Of a stretch of 63,630 nt of DNA, positions 47,403-56,584 are shown piece after piece. A program made the position numbers and the translations under genes. Numbering within the stretch: the stretch's first letter is position 1; every line of letters starts with the position of its first letter. The stretch comes from Paenibacillus ginsengarvi (lineage in GTDB: Bacteria > Bacillota > Bacilli > Paenibacillales > NBRC-103111), in contig NZ_RBAH01000003.1 of NCBI RefSeq assembly GCF_003626695.1, positions 1-63,630 of the forward strand, given 5' to 3'. Below the pieces are notes generated by a model. That model had not been told where the DNA came from. It made no database searches and saw nothing but the letters and a program-made list of their open reading frames with translations.

Positions 47403-48840
47403 CATGCACAAGGTGGAAGCCAGCCTCGTTCCACCCGGGGATATTCGTATTCCGGAGCAGGCGGAAAGCTATATTCGCGCAGGCATAGCCGAAGGGCGGA
47501 CACGTCGAAGACGGGACAGACGGCTTCGTGCGATCGCGCGGTTGGCGGCGTATGGAGCTGCGGCCTTTCTCGTACTGCTGATCGGGCTGATCGGAGCCAT
47601 TCGCTTATCTCCTGTCCTCGCTTCCGGACTGAGCCATATTCCGCTGCTGCAGCAACTGGTCGAGAAGGTGCGGGCCGACCGCAGCATCCAGCTCGCTGCG
47701 CAGCATGATTACGTCCAGCATACATCTGCCCGAGCGGAGCTGGACGGCATCGAATTGACGATCGACGGCATCATCGCCGACGAATGGAGAGTCGTATTGT
47801 TCTACACCGTTCGGTTCGACGAGACCAAGTATGTCGATGCCCAGCTCGGAGGATTCGAATTTTACGATGCGCAGGAAGAGCGTCTCACGTTGGACAAACG
47901 GCTGCCGCTCATCGGCCGCCGCACGGAGGCAGTATGGCCGCCGGGAGCGGATCTGATGCGGGAAGGCAGCACCATACAGGGCAAAAGCGAATACCGCTTC
48001 CATACCCCTCAGCGCCTGCCGGCCCGTATCAAGCTCAAGGCCGGAATGAGCGCCGAGCCGGTGCAGCTCGGTCGAAGCATTCCGCTGCTCGGCGAGTGGA
48101 TCGTCGAACTGCCCGTGGATCAAGACAAATTTTACGGCGAGCGAGCCGTACTGCCGATCGAGCAGACGGTCACGGTCGGCGGACAGCGCATTCATTTTCG
48201 GCAGGCTACGCTGTATCCGACGGTCGTTCAGCTCGATTTCGAATATGATTCGGCGAACGAAAAGCAGATATTCGGTATCGACGACTGGCGGCTTCTGGAC
48301 GATACGGGACAGGAATGGGCACAGGTGAAGATGGACCGTTTCGCTCCCGAATATGTGTCCGACGAACAGACGATTTATTTTGAGAGCATGTACTTCGAGA
48401 CGCCACGGGCATTGACCTTGTCCGCCTCGCGTATACGCGCGCTGGAGAAGCAGCAGCGGCAAATATCGGTTGATTTGACGGACAAGACGCTGCTGCGGAG
48501 CCCGACCGACCGACTGAGGCTGGACGCCGTGGATATCGTCACGAGCCGTTTCTGGCCGGATGCCTATGAGCTGACGTTCACGATGGACAAGCCGGATCTG
48601 CCCAATAATAACGCCGAGCGGCCCATCATTTTGTGGCCGGACCGTGACGCCGCCGGAAACCGCATCTTATGGAGCGGCGGACAAAGCGGCACACACGACG
48701 GCATCAGCCGGTTTGTGATGAAGACGAAGGACACGAATCTGGTCAGCCCGCTTACGTTTACGATCGTTGACTACGGCTATGACAAAATTGTCGAGCCCTT
48801 TGAGGTCGCAATCCCGCTGGAGGGGATCGGGGATCGTTGA
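47395..48840 (+). CDS. DUF4179 membrane protein, probable anti-sigma factor
   Basis: A 481-residue protein with an N-terminal cytoplasmic segment of about 50 residues, a basic stretch (RTRRRRDRRLRAIARL), one membrane helix (about 55-78) and a large extracytoplasmic DUF4179-type domain (LPLLQQLVEKVRADRSIQLAAQHDYV, then TSARAELDGIELTIDGIIADEW). Overlaps the sigma gene by 8 bases. Expected to hold the sigma factor at the membrane until an envelope signal arrives; that role is inferred from context. Confidence 0.85.
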   Translation: MDDMHKVEASLVPPGDIRIPEQAESYIRAGIAEGRTRRRRDRRLRAIARLAAYGAAAFLVLLIGLIGAIRLSPVLASGLSHIPLLQQLVEKVRADRSIQLAAQHDYVQHTSARAELDGIELTIDGIIADEWRVVLFYTVRFDETKYVDAQLGGFEFYDAQEERLTLDKRLPLIGRRTEAVWPPGADLMREGSTIQGKSEYRFHTPQRLPARIKLKAGMSAEPVQLGRSIPLLGEWIVELPVDQDKFYGERAVLPIEQTVTVGGQRIHFRQATLYPTVVQLDFEYDSANEKQIFGIDDWRLLDDTGQEWAQVKMDRFAPEYVSDEQTIYFESMYFETPRALTLSASRIRALEKQQRQISVDLTDKTLLRSPTDRLRLDAVDIVTSRFWPDAYELTFTMDKPDLPNNNAERPIILWPDRDAAGNRILWSGGQSGTHDGISRFVMKTKDTNLVSPLTFTIVDYGYDKIVEPFEVAIPLEGIGDR

Positions 48841-49076
48841 ATATACAAACAGCGCATTCAGGCCGGGATGATTCCCGGCCTGTTGGATCGCTTCTGCACG
48901 AAGCGCTCCTATTTTGGTTCGAATTTTACTCATCTGTGATTATTCTGGTTGTATGTGCGAATTAGGCGGGCGAGCTATAATAAGAGCAACCTTTCATGAG
49001 AGGGAATCAAGGCCTGTCGGAATCAGTCAGTTCAACAATGTGTGCAAGGAATTAACCCATTGGGGAGGTCGTATCG

Positions 49077-50777
49077 ATGTCAGAAAAGGACGAGAACGAG
49101 CGTTGGGACGGACAAGATCGTTCCGGCTTGAGCCGGAGAACGCTGCTGGCTTCACTCGGCATAGCCGGCGTAAGCCTGGCCGCAGGCAGTATGGTGCAAG
49201 CAAAGGGAGTCGATGGCATTCTCCACGCAGCGGAACAGCTTGGCCAAGGAAAGCTTCCTTTTGTTACCCGCGACATGGACGATCCCGAAACGATGGACAG
49301 CCTTGTTGCCGGTTTACTTGATAACGCTTCCAGCGAAACCCGGGCTTCGCTCAAAAAGGCGCTGGGGGCCGAGCTGCCCGAGATTCCCGTCGCATCCTTC
49401 GCCCATCTGAAAGTTGGAAACGACTGGGCACCGGCGATTGAAGCGGCGATCGCCTCCCTCCCAGCCGCCTCCGGCCCGTCCGGTCAGTCGGGAGGCGTCA
49501 TTCGGCTGCCGAGCGGCCGTGTCGAAATCTCCAGAATGATCGTGATGGAGAAGGCGATTATTTTGCAAGGCGCCGGCGCCTTTACCACCACGATCGTCCC
49601 GTCGACTGCCTTCAGCGGCCCGGCGTTGTTCCGATGGAAGCGCGATCCGTCCGTTATTTTGGCTCCCGGGGCGTTTGCCCGCGATCTCAACGTCGAAATG
49701 ATCAACATTCCGGCCATAGCGTTTCACGGCCTGGGACTGTATGACAACATTTTATTCGAGAATGTGCGAGTTGTCGGCGTACACGGCTCGGTGAACGCCT
49801 TCCGTTTCGAACCAAATCCGGAAGTCACGATGAAAGTTTCGCAGACGCTCACGCTCATCAATACTTATGCGCGCTCCAACGACGGAACCGGAGCCGCGCC
49901 GCTTTACTATTTGGAACATTGTCAGGAAGTAGTCCTTATCAACGCCAAAGCGCTGGGCTCCTACGGAGGCGGCGGAACGGTGATCGGAACCCGCTCCGGC
50001 TACGAGCTTGTCGACTGCCGCGGCATTGCTTTTTACGGATGCTCATTTGCCTTCGTCACGGATGGTCTAAAGATCCGGGCCGCAACCCGGGATGTAACCG
50101 GGGTATTTGTCCACGATTCGACGGTGGAATCGTGTAATCGCTGGCTGAACACGTCGGGCACAGGAACCTTCCGCGTTCGGGAGCTCAGGGTGGATAAGCC
50201 TCGCGTCGAGGGCGGCGCAGGCGGCGCCCTGATCGGCCAAACCGAAAGCGCCACGATCGAATACGAGCCCCTTACATTCGGCGCTGACGTTTCCAGAGTC
50301 AAGCATCCCCGCGCGGAAAAAGTGTTCATTCCCGCCTCTATGTTCTCGCCGAATGTTGGCAGCCCGGTCTTAAGCAAATGGGACTTCAGTTACGCCGCCG
50401 GCCATGTGTTCCCGGCTGCCGGCACAACGGGCGTTACGGCGATTTTGCCGATTCCGACTTACTGGAGCAATTATAAATTGATTGCCGTATGGACAGCCAC
50501 CTCTGGAACGGTGGCAGGGACGAAAGCGGCGATTCGCATTCAACACGATTGGGCGCAGGCAGGCAACAAGCAGTACGTAACCGGACCGATGGGCGTCGTT
50601 TATGCCGACGCGCCGAGCAGCGACTACACTCAGGTGCGAACCGTGCTGTCCAGCGGTAACGCCACCAGCTCGGAAAGCTTCCGTGCCGTACGCATTCAGC
50701 GCGAGGGCGACGATGCCGGAGATACTTTGCCCAGCCCCGTTTCTTTCCAGGGTCTCATCATCGAGCGCGAGTTCTAA
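49077..50777 (+). CDS. Tat-exported pectate-lyase-like beta-helix protein
   Basis: A 566-residue secreted protein. Its signal has the twin-arginine motif (SRRTLLASLGIAG), then a linker, a pectate-lyase_3-like start (GGVIRLPSGRVEISRMIVMEKA) and a right-handed beta-helix of stacked strands, followed by a C-terminal beta-sandwich like a carbohydrate-binding or tailspike domain. Polysaccharide binding or cleavage is likely; no catalytic residues can be assigned. RBS GGGGAGGTC. Stands alone. Confidence 0.82.
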   Translation: MSEKDENERWDGQDRSGLSRRTLLASLGIAGVSLAAGSMVQAKGVDGILHAAEQLGQGKLPFVTRDMDDPETMDSLVAGLLDNASSETRASLKKALGAELPEIPVASFAHLKVGNDWAPAIEAAIASLPAASGPSGQSGGVIRLPSGRVEISRMIVMEKAIILQGAGAFTTTIVPSTAFSGPALFRWKRDPSVILAPGAFARDLNVEMINIPAIAFHGLGLYDNILFENVRVVGVHGSVNAFRFEPNPEVTMKVSQTLTLINTYARSNDGTGAAPLYYLEHCQEVVLINAKALGSYGGGGTVIGTRSGYELVDCRGIAFYGCSFAFVTDGLKIRAATRDVTGVFVHDSTVESCNRWLNTSGTGTFRVRELRVDKPRVEGGAGGALIGQTESATIEYEPLTFGADVSRVKHPRAEKVFIPASMFSPNVGSPVLSKWDFSYAAGHVFPAAGTTGVTAILPIPTYWSNYKLIAVWTATSGTVAGTKAAIRIQHDWAQAGNKQYVTGPMGVVYADAPSSDYTQVRTVLSSGNATSSESFRAVRIQREGDDAGDTLPSPVSFQGLIIEREF

Positions 50778-50812
50778 ACGAATACGAACCTTGTACGCGC
50801 CAATGACGCTAA

Positions 50813-50841
50813 TCCCCCGATCGCTTCGGGGGATTATTTGA
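50813..50841 (+). terminator. Terminator of the beta-helix protein gene
   Basis: AATCCCCCGA / TCGGGGGATT stem followed by ATTTGAC. Confidence 0.85.
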
Positions 50842-50873
50842 CTTTAAGCTATCGTTTACCGGCTGTTAGCCCG

Positions 50874-50907
50874 AAAAAAGACGAGCCCGGAACCGGACTC
50901 GTCTTGT
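50874..50907 (-). terminator. Terminator of the orphan SBP gene at 50.9 kb
   Basis: Minus strand AAGACGAGTCCGG / CCGGGCTCGTCTT (one mismatch) followed by TTTTTTCGGG. Confidence 0.88.
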
Positions 50908-50920
50908 ACCCTATCATCTG

Positions 50921-52222
50921 CTACTTGCCTGCTTGTCCGGCCAAATAGGCGTTGATCTTCTCGTCCGCCTGCCGCAAAGCTGTGTTCAAGTCGATGGTCC
51001 CGGCCACATAAGCCTTAAACGCCTCTTTGGCAATTGGACCCGTCTGCCCGAAATATTTCGTCCGCATCGGCGACCGAATCGGATGATTTTTGAAAATGCT
51101 GTCGAGCCGCTTCCCTTGCAAATACGGCTTCTCGGACGCAAAAGCTTCCTTGTTCGCTGCGCTTTTCAAAGGAGACAAACGTGCGGTCGTCTTCACCATG
51201 AGCAGTTGCGTTTCGTCATGAGTCATCGCCTTGGCAACCAGAATTGCCGCGTCCCGATGTTTCGCCGTCGGCGGAATGACGAGCATATGCGGATCGACGT
51301 CACCGCCCACATTCGGTATGCCAGGAATGTTCGGATACTGCGCCAAGTCCCAGTTAAGTCCCTGCTTCGTCGGCGCTTCGAGCTGATCGAGCACATTCAC
51401 GCGCGCGGTCATGGCAATCGTCCCGCTGAAGAACGATTTTAAGTAATCGCCGTTCACATCGCTCACTTCGTTGCCGGGAATCGTGTAGATCGCCTTGCCG
51501 ATTTCAAACATCGTCTTCCAGTTGGGGTTCATCATCGTTGACTTCATCGTTTTGCTATCCGAGTAGTCCATTCCCATTTGCCGTACGATGCGGCCGATGT
51601 TTTCCGGGTCCAAGCCTCTGTAGGTTACGCCTCCGTCCTGCCGGGACATCACTTTGCCGACTTCAATGGCATCCAGCCATGTCATGCCGTCCTTCGGATA
51701 AGGAACGCCGAACTTATCGAACAAATCTTTATTGTAATACAGCGCGGTGAAGTTGATCGCATAAGGCAAACCGAGCAGCTTGCCGTCCTCCGTACGAAGC
51801 GAGTCGATTACAACGGGATCGAACCGGTTCAGATCGACATCGTGCTTCTTGACAAGATCGTCGATCGGGCTGAGTATCCCCAGATCCATGTACCGCTGCA
51901 ATTCGCCGTTATGCGTCTGAATGATGTCGGGAATGTCACCGGTGGTCAGTATGTTATCGAGACTCGTTCTGTGACGTTCGATCGTAATATGCGGGTACAG
52001 CTTCTTGACAGGCTGTACGACAATTTTGTCGAAATCTTCATCGCTAAACGGAAGCGTCGGAAAAAATTTCACCGTAACCGGCTCGGGGGCCGCCTGTACC
52101 TGTGCCGGCTCCGTCTTGGGGGACTCCGTTTTGGCCCCGCAGCCGGAAGCCATCAAGGCCATTCCGATGACGGCCAGGCACGCTTGTTTAGGCAGCCGTC
52201 TGTATGAGTTGACTCGTTTCAT
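50921..52222 (-). CDS. Orphan extracellular solute-binding lipoprotein (sugar type)
   Basis: A 433-residue SBP_bac_1 family lipoprotein (MKRVNSYRRLPKQACLAVIG, lipobox MASGC) with the type 1 fold and the GLPYAINFTALYYNKDLFDK and PKDGMTWLDAIEVGKVMS segments shared with the SBP at 40.9 kb. Again no permease or ATPase is nearby. The ATG at 52222 follows CAGGAGGAATGGAC. Probably a paralogue of the other SBP, brought in or moved separately from a transporter. Confidence 0.9.
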   Translation of the reverse strand: MKRVNSYRRLPKQACLAVIGMALMASGCGAKTESPKTEPAQVQAAPEPVTVKFFPTLPFSDEDFDKIVVQPVKKLYPHITIERHRTSLDNILTTGDIPDIIQTHNGELQRYMDLGILSPIDDLVKKHDVDLNRFDPVVIDSLRTEDGKLLGLPYAINFTALYYNKDLFDKFGVPYPKDGMTWLDAIEVGKVMSRQDGGVTYRGLDPENIGRIVRQMGMDYSDSKTMKSTMMNPNWKTMFEIGKAIYTIPGNEVSDVNGDYLKSFFSGTIAMTARVNVLDQLEAPTKQGLNWDLAQYPNIPGIPNVGGDVDPHMLVIPPTAKHRDAAILVAKAMTHDETQLLMVKTTARLSPLKSAANKEAFASEKPYLQGKRLDSIFKNHPIRSPMRTKYFGQTGPIAKEAFKAYVAGTIDLNTALRQADEKINAYLAGQAGK

Positions 52223-52648
52223 TGTCCATTCCTCCTGTTGAAATCGCTTCCTTTGCGTTTGTAATAATCCGCCTTGTTTCAAGAACGTTAATCTCCGTAC
52301 GTGCTCCTCCGCCCTGCTATTGCACAATCCCTCCTTCTCAAACCGATGCTTCTCCCGCGAACGAATGCGCGGCGACTCCCCTTGTAGATCACCACTCCCG
52401 GAAAAAAAGGCTTCCGTGGCCTCTCCCCGTTATCTCCATCATAGTGCACCTGCCGTCGTCGCCGGAAGAAACAGAAAGAACGAATGCGGGTGAAAAACGA
52501 ACCAAATTACGTTCGGAATCTATCTGTTGGTATATGCGTCTCCAGAAACAAAAAAGAAGGCGGAATCGCCTAGATCTGGCGCTCCGTCTTCCAATCTCGT
52601 GCCTAACAATACCACGTTCCGCATTACCAGTGACCGCAGCTCAGCAGC
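52223..52648. other. Gene-free stretch between the SBP and AraC genes
   Basis: Holds the SBP gene leader on the left and the AraC gene terminator on the right (52545-52592). Between them I see no reading frame with a ribosome site, no RNA family and no repeat. A hairpin of the AraC gene (GAAGACGGAGCGCC / GGCGATTCCGCCTTC, minus strand, then TTTTTTG) is the only clear signal. Confidence 0.6.
52545..52592 (-). terminator. Terminator of the AraC-GyrI gene
   Basis: Minus strand imperfect 14-bp stem followed by CTTTTTTG, about 60 nt past the stop codon. Confidence 0.8.
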
Positions 52649-53500
52649 CTACTTCTTAATGACTGCTACCCATAATTCATTCTTATGCTGCTCAGGCGGC
52701 AAGTAACATTCGACCGTAGGGACATTGGCAAGATCATAGGAGGAGACGGGAAGCCACTCCGTATACAACCGTTTCCAGATGTCCGTTATGGCTTCTGGTC
52801 CTCCTTTCGCTTCGAATACGGCCCAAGTCGCCTCCGGAAAATCTCTGCGGATCATCCCTTCCCCCGGAGACTGCCGGGACGCCACGGACATGATATAGTG
52901 GAACCGCTCCGCCGCACCGAATTCGCCGTCCGCACATACACCGAGAATCCCGCTCATGGCATGTCCCGGTTCCAGCAGATCCCATAGCCGCTCGAACAGT
53001 CCTGCTTTTTGAGCCTTTGCCCATAGGCGGGAAACTTGGGCAAAGGCGCTAGCCGTATCAACTCGCTCTTGTACGCCTACAACGGAAAAACGCGCCAGCC
53101 TCTCTATCCGATAGTTCATCTCTGTGACTCCTTTGATCGAGAATTGAAAGGAGATGCGCGGATAAGCTTTCAGTGCCGCGCCTGCGCTGCGCGCCGCAGT
53201 CGGCGTGGTGCCGTGCAACTGCTGAAAGGCACGGGCAAAAGCCTCCGGCGAGTCATATCCGTATTTAAGCGCAAGATCGATCACCTTTTTGCTGCTGTTC
53301 TGCAGCTCGAAGGCAGCCAAAGTGAGCCGCCGCCGCCTCACATATTCCGATAATGAAACATCCGTAAGAAAGGCGAACATTCGCTGAAAATGTCCGGCCG
53401 GACAGCAGGCGATTTGCGCCGCCGCTCCGTAATCCAGCTCCCCCGCAAGATGCTCCTCCACGTAACCGATCGCTCGCTCCATTCTTTGGACCCAGTCCAT
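52649..53500 (-). CDS. AraC family regulator with GyrI-like effector domain
   Basis: A 283-residue regulator of the Rob/SoxS-plus-GyrI type: two HTH units (residues about 10-105, LDYGAAAQIACCPAGHFQRMF and VIDLALKYGYDSPEAFARAFQ) and a GyrI-like small-molecule-binding domain (from about MNYRIERLARFSVVGVQER). ATG 53500 has GGAGGGGAG at 8 nt. A stand-alone GyrI-like gene lies divergently 296 nt away. Confidence 0.9.
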   Translation of the reverse strand: MDWVQRMERAIGYVEEHLAGELDYGAAAQIACCPAGHFQRMFAFLTDVSLSEYVRRRRLTLAAFELQNSSKKVIDLALKYGYDSPEAFARAFQQLHGTTPTAARSAGAALKAYPRISFQFSIKGVTEMNYRIERLARFSVVGVQERVDTASAFAQVSRLWAKAQKAGLFERLWDLLEPGHAMSGILGVCADGEFGAAERFHYIMSVASRQSPGEGMIRRDFPEATWAVFEAKGGPEAITDIWKRLYTEWLPVSSYDLANVPTVECYLPPEQHKNELWVAVIKK

Positions 53501-53702
53501 ACGCACTCTCCCCTCCAACATGGACTATATAGCAATGACAGGCTCGCTTCCTAGCATTTTGATGCCTAATAATGCTAGGAACAATGCCGCCCTGTTAGTT
53601 GTCACCCGGCTTTCCGCAGGTTTACGGTTTAATTGTACAGCGGCGTTTTTGCGTTATCCAGAACGGCGGGATCAGCAAAATAGTTGAAAATTAACAATTA
53701 AT

Positions 53703-53718
53703 ATTATTTTAAAATAAT
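53703..53718. promoter_or_regulatory. AT-rich palindrome between AraC and GyrI genes
   Basis: ATTATTTTAAAATAAT is a perfect 16-bp palindrome inside a very AT-rich stretch (53680-53750) about 80 nt upstream of the GyrI-like gene. Could be a regulator site, for example for the divergent AraC protein, but AT-rich palindromes can also arise by chance. Confidence 0.4.
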
Positions 53719-53795
53719 TATTGGAAATTAATTTTATATCCTGTTAGCATCCGATATGTACCCCAAATTCACTTGATAAAGGAGAGCATGAACCG

Positions 53796-54248
53796 ATGTT
53801 TACTATTGAAGCCATCCCCAGCTGCCGTATTGCCTACGTACGACAAGTCGGACCGTACGGTCCCGCCAATTCGCAAGCGATGGAGGCGTTAAAGAGCTGG
53901 GCCAGGTCCCGCCAACTGCTTGTAGAATCAGCCGTTCTTTTCGGTATTCCGCAGGACCATCCTGAAACAACCGCTCCAAACAAATGCAGATACGATGCAG
54001 GTATCGTCATTCCCAGAGAGTATCCGCTTGACGATACCGTAAGCGATGGCGAGCTTGCAGGCGGAGACTATGCGGTTTTCCAGGCGGAGCATACGGCCGA
54101 AGGAGTACAAGCAGCATGGGCCGGGATCTTTCCCTCCCTACAGCAGAGCCATTATCAGATCGACAACAAACCGATTATAGAAAGATACACCGGCCGTAAA
54201 CTCGCCAACCATATGTGCGAGATTTGCGTGCCTGTGAAACCGCTATAG
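53796..54248 (+). CDS. GyrI-like small-molecule-binding protein
   Basis: A 150-residue stand-alone GyrI/SOUL-fold protein (MFTIEAIPSCRIAYVRQVGPYG start, FGIPQDHPETT, CRYDAGIVIP, GDYAVFQAEHTAEG, CEICVPV end). This fold binds drugs or other ligands; E. coli GyrI/SbmC is the best known member. It faces an AraC-GyrI regulator gene and may share its ligand. Followed by a hairpin (54263-54314). Confidence 0.85.
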   Translation: MFTIEAIPSCRIAYVRQVGPYGPANSQAMEALKSWARSRQLLVESAVLFGIPQDHPETTAPNKCRYDAGIVIPREYPLDDTVSDGELAGGDYAVFQAEHTAEGVQAAWAGIFPSLQQSHYQIDNKPIIERYTGRKLANHMCEICVPVKPL

Positions 54249-54456
54249 CTTAGCTTTTGACCCCACGCGACCGAAAAGGGCGTTCCGCCATTGTGTGACG
54301 GAGGCCCTTTCGTTATGTATTGACAAGGAGAAACGTATCCCATAGAATAAACTTATTCATTAAGTAAATTAATTCCGGTATTTTCCAGTCGGATGCCCTA
54401 CAAGTTCACTGTACCGCGAGCCGCTGTGCTTTGCATGTAGAACGTAGCGAAAGGAA

Positions 54457-55212
54457 ATGGAGCAGGTGTACATAAACGAGCCTTGTTATGATTGGAATGA
54501 GCTGGTCCGGCAAAATCTGCATATCCACACCGCCTTCTCGCCATGCGCCCATCCGGAGATGATCGCCCGCGATATCGTGAACACGGCCGTGAAGGACAAC
54601 ATCCGGGCCATCGCTTTCACCGATCATTACAACAGCAGCGACTTCCCCATAGAAGAAACGAACCGCGAATTAAAGAAGCAGGTAGAAGCTTACGGGGCCG
54701 ATATCCAGGTGTTGTACGCCGCCGAGTTGTCCGCATACGGGGTTGGAAAATTCCTCGATGACCTGACGGTCAACCAAGCTTTGGATTACCGGCTGTACGC
54801 CTACAATCACTATCACCTTGATTTCTGGGAGCATCCCGAAGATAAGTCCCCGCGGGGATACGTGCAGCACGCGCTGCAACTCTTGGAGTCGCTATTCGCG
54901 ACGAATCGGGCCGATTGCATCGCCCATCCGTTTATCGGCCGGTTTATTCGCTGCTTCGCCGACCGGACGCTTGTGATGAAGGAGATTACCGATAACGAGC
55001 TGGGAGATATCCTGGAGAAAGGAAAACGAAGCCGGGTCGCTTGGGAACTGAATGTCCCCGCTCTGTTCGCCTATCCGGAGTTTTCGAAGCGCTACTGGCG
55101 GATCGGCCGAGAAGTAGGCGTTGTGTTCCATCTGGGCACCGATGCCCATTCGATGTCTTCCGTCTCAACATCGCGTCACTTGGAGCCGCTCAAACAGCTG
55201 TTGCCATCCTAA
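54457..55212 (+). CDS. PHP domain phosphoesterase
   Basis: A 251-residue PHP superfamily protein with metal-binding motifs NLHIHTAFSPCAHPEMI (HxH), AFTDHYNSSDFP (DH), EL (about 93), IAHPFIGRF and GTDAHS. PHP proteins hydrolyse phosphoesters such as histidinol phosphate or nucleotides; the substrate is unknown. Ribosome site is close to ATG 54457, and GTG 54466 is an alternative. Confidence 0.85.
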   Translation: MEQVYINEPCYDWNELVRQNLHIHTAFSPCAHPEMIARDIVNTAVKDNIRAIAFTDHYNSSDFPIEETNRELKKQVEAYGADIQVLYAAELSAYGVGKFLDDLTVNQALDYRLYAYNHYHLDFWEHPEDKSPRGYVQHALQLLESLFATNRADCIAHPFIGRFIRCFADRTLVMKEITDNELGDILEKGKRSRVAWELNVPALFAYPEFSKRYWRIGREVGVVFHLGTDAHSMSSVSTSRHLEPLKQLLPS

Positions 55213-55256
55213 ACTCCCGCAGCAAAACCCGCCAATGCTGCGATCGTGGCGGGTTA

Positions 55257-56445
55257 TTACCGGGAAGCTGCCTCTCCCAGCAATCCGGGCAGCAAGCGAA
55301 TCTGCCGCTCTCTCGTACACGCGTCGACCAGGTTCCACTTGGCTTCTTCCAGCACATGCACCTTCCCTTTTTGGACGGCGGACAATTGTTTCCAAACCTT
55401 GCTGCGCATCAGCTCCCTTGTCGCTTGATTCGATGGCCGCATGTCCGGCATGAGCACAAATAACCGATCGCCCGCATATAGCGGCAAGTCCGCTTCGCCA
55501 ATCTCGCGGTAGGGCTCGCCGGCATCCGGCATTTGGCGTACGGCTTCCCTTGCCCCGAATCCGGACGGATAATAGAGCAGTCCGGCCAAACCGCTCGTTC
55601 CCATCACGAACAAACGACGTCCGCGATGATAGAGGAACACCGTCGCCGTTTCTCCCGGCCGGATCTGCTCTTTCATCTGCTGCCACATAATCGTTAAACG
55701 GCTGCTGTATTCAGCCATCCACAGGTTCGCCTCCGACTGCTTCCCAAGCCACTCTCCCAAGTTTTGCAGCCGCTGCTCGAGCGGAGCGAACGTATCGTAG
55801 GTAAGGGTGGGCGCGATTTTGGCGAGCTGCTCGTACTGTCGTTCGTCGGAGCTGGAGAAGATGATCAGATCGGGTTCCAGACTCGCCGCCTTGCGGGGGT
55901 CAAGCGGAATGCCGATATCCTCGATCTCCCGGACGGCTTCCCGCATCCACGAGTTTTGCAGCAAGCGTACGTTCGCGCCAACCGGCCGCACTCCCAGCGC
56001 GAGGAAATCTCCTACAGTCTCCCCATAGTAGAGAATACGCTTCGGCTGCAGCGGAATTTGAACCCTGTGGCCAGTCCAATCCTGAACTTCGCGACGCTGG
56101 TGAACCGACCGGGCGTACTCCCTCGGAGTCATCCCGGTCAATTGGCGGAAGCGCCGGCTTAGAATGCCCACCGGCGTTACACCCAGAGCGAGCAAATCCC
56201 CGTTGTCTCACCGAGAAAAATAACGCGCTTGTGAGCCGCGGGCACCTCGACCACGTGCCCCGTCCAATCCTTGAATGTTTTCGTCCCGGTCGCGGACGGA
56301 TCATTCTTCTGCGTATTTCCGGAGCCTGCCTGCTGCCGAACTGCCTTGCCTGAGCCTCCCTGCGCCCCGTTTCCGCCGCAAGTGGCCAGTACAATCAGCA
56401 TCACGGCGAACAGCAGCAGCCCGGATCATTTTTTTGTCTTATTCA
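55257..56445 (-). pseudogene. Decayed fusion of a siderophore-binding lipoprotein and an AraC-SBP regulator
   Basis: Read leftward: ATG 56445 (MNKTKK), then an in-frame TGA at codon 7, then the lipoprotein signal (SGLLLFAVMLIVLATCG) and a start of a binding domain (DWTGHVVEVPAAHKRVIFLG). After GETTG, a one-base loss in a G run (ACGGGGAT where GGGGG is expected) shifts the frame; without it the text reads DLLALGVTPVGI. It then jumps to the end of an AraC HTH (LSRRFRQLTGMTPREYARS) and a second binding domain (DWTGHRVQIPLQPKRILYYG, ... to 55257) of the FhuD/Btr type. So three lesions: stop, frameshift and fusion. Only the 55257-56195 part stays open (312 codons, no regulator or signal). Confidence 0.85.
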
Positions 56446-56584
56446 TGATGGATTCCCCTCAGCCTAAAACAATGGACAATTGACACTCCCACGGCAAAAG
56501 CCCGTGGGATTCCTGGGAGCAGCAGGTTTTGGTGCCAGCTTCCGATCCAGGCTATCCCTGCGTGTCCCGCAGTTCGTTTCTTTA

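Noticed and set aside
56177..56404. Separate small lipoprotein gene starting at MMLIVLATCGG
   Set aside because: It is the front piece of the decayed siderophore-binding gene, cut off by a frameshift, and the ATG inside the signal has no ribosome site.
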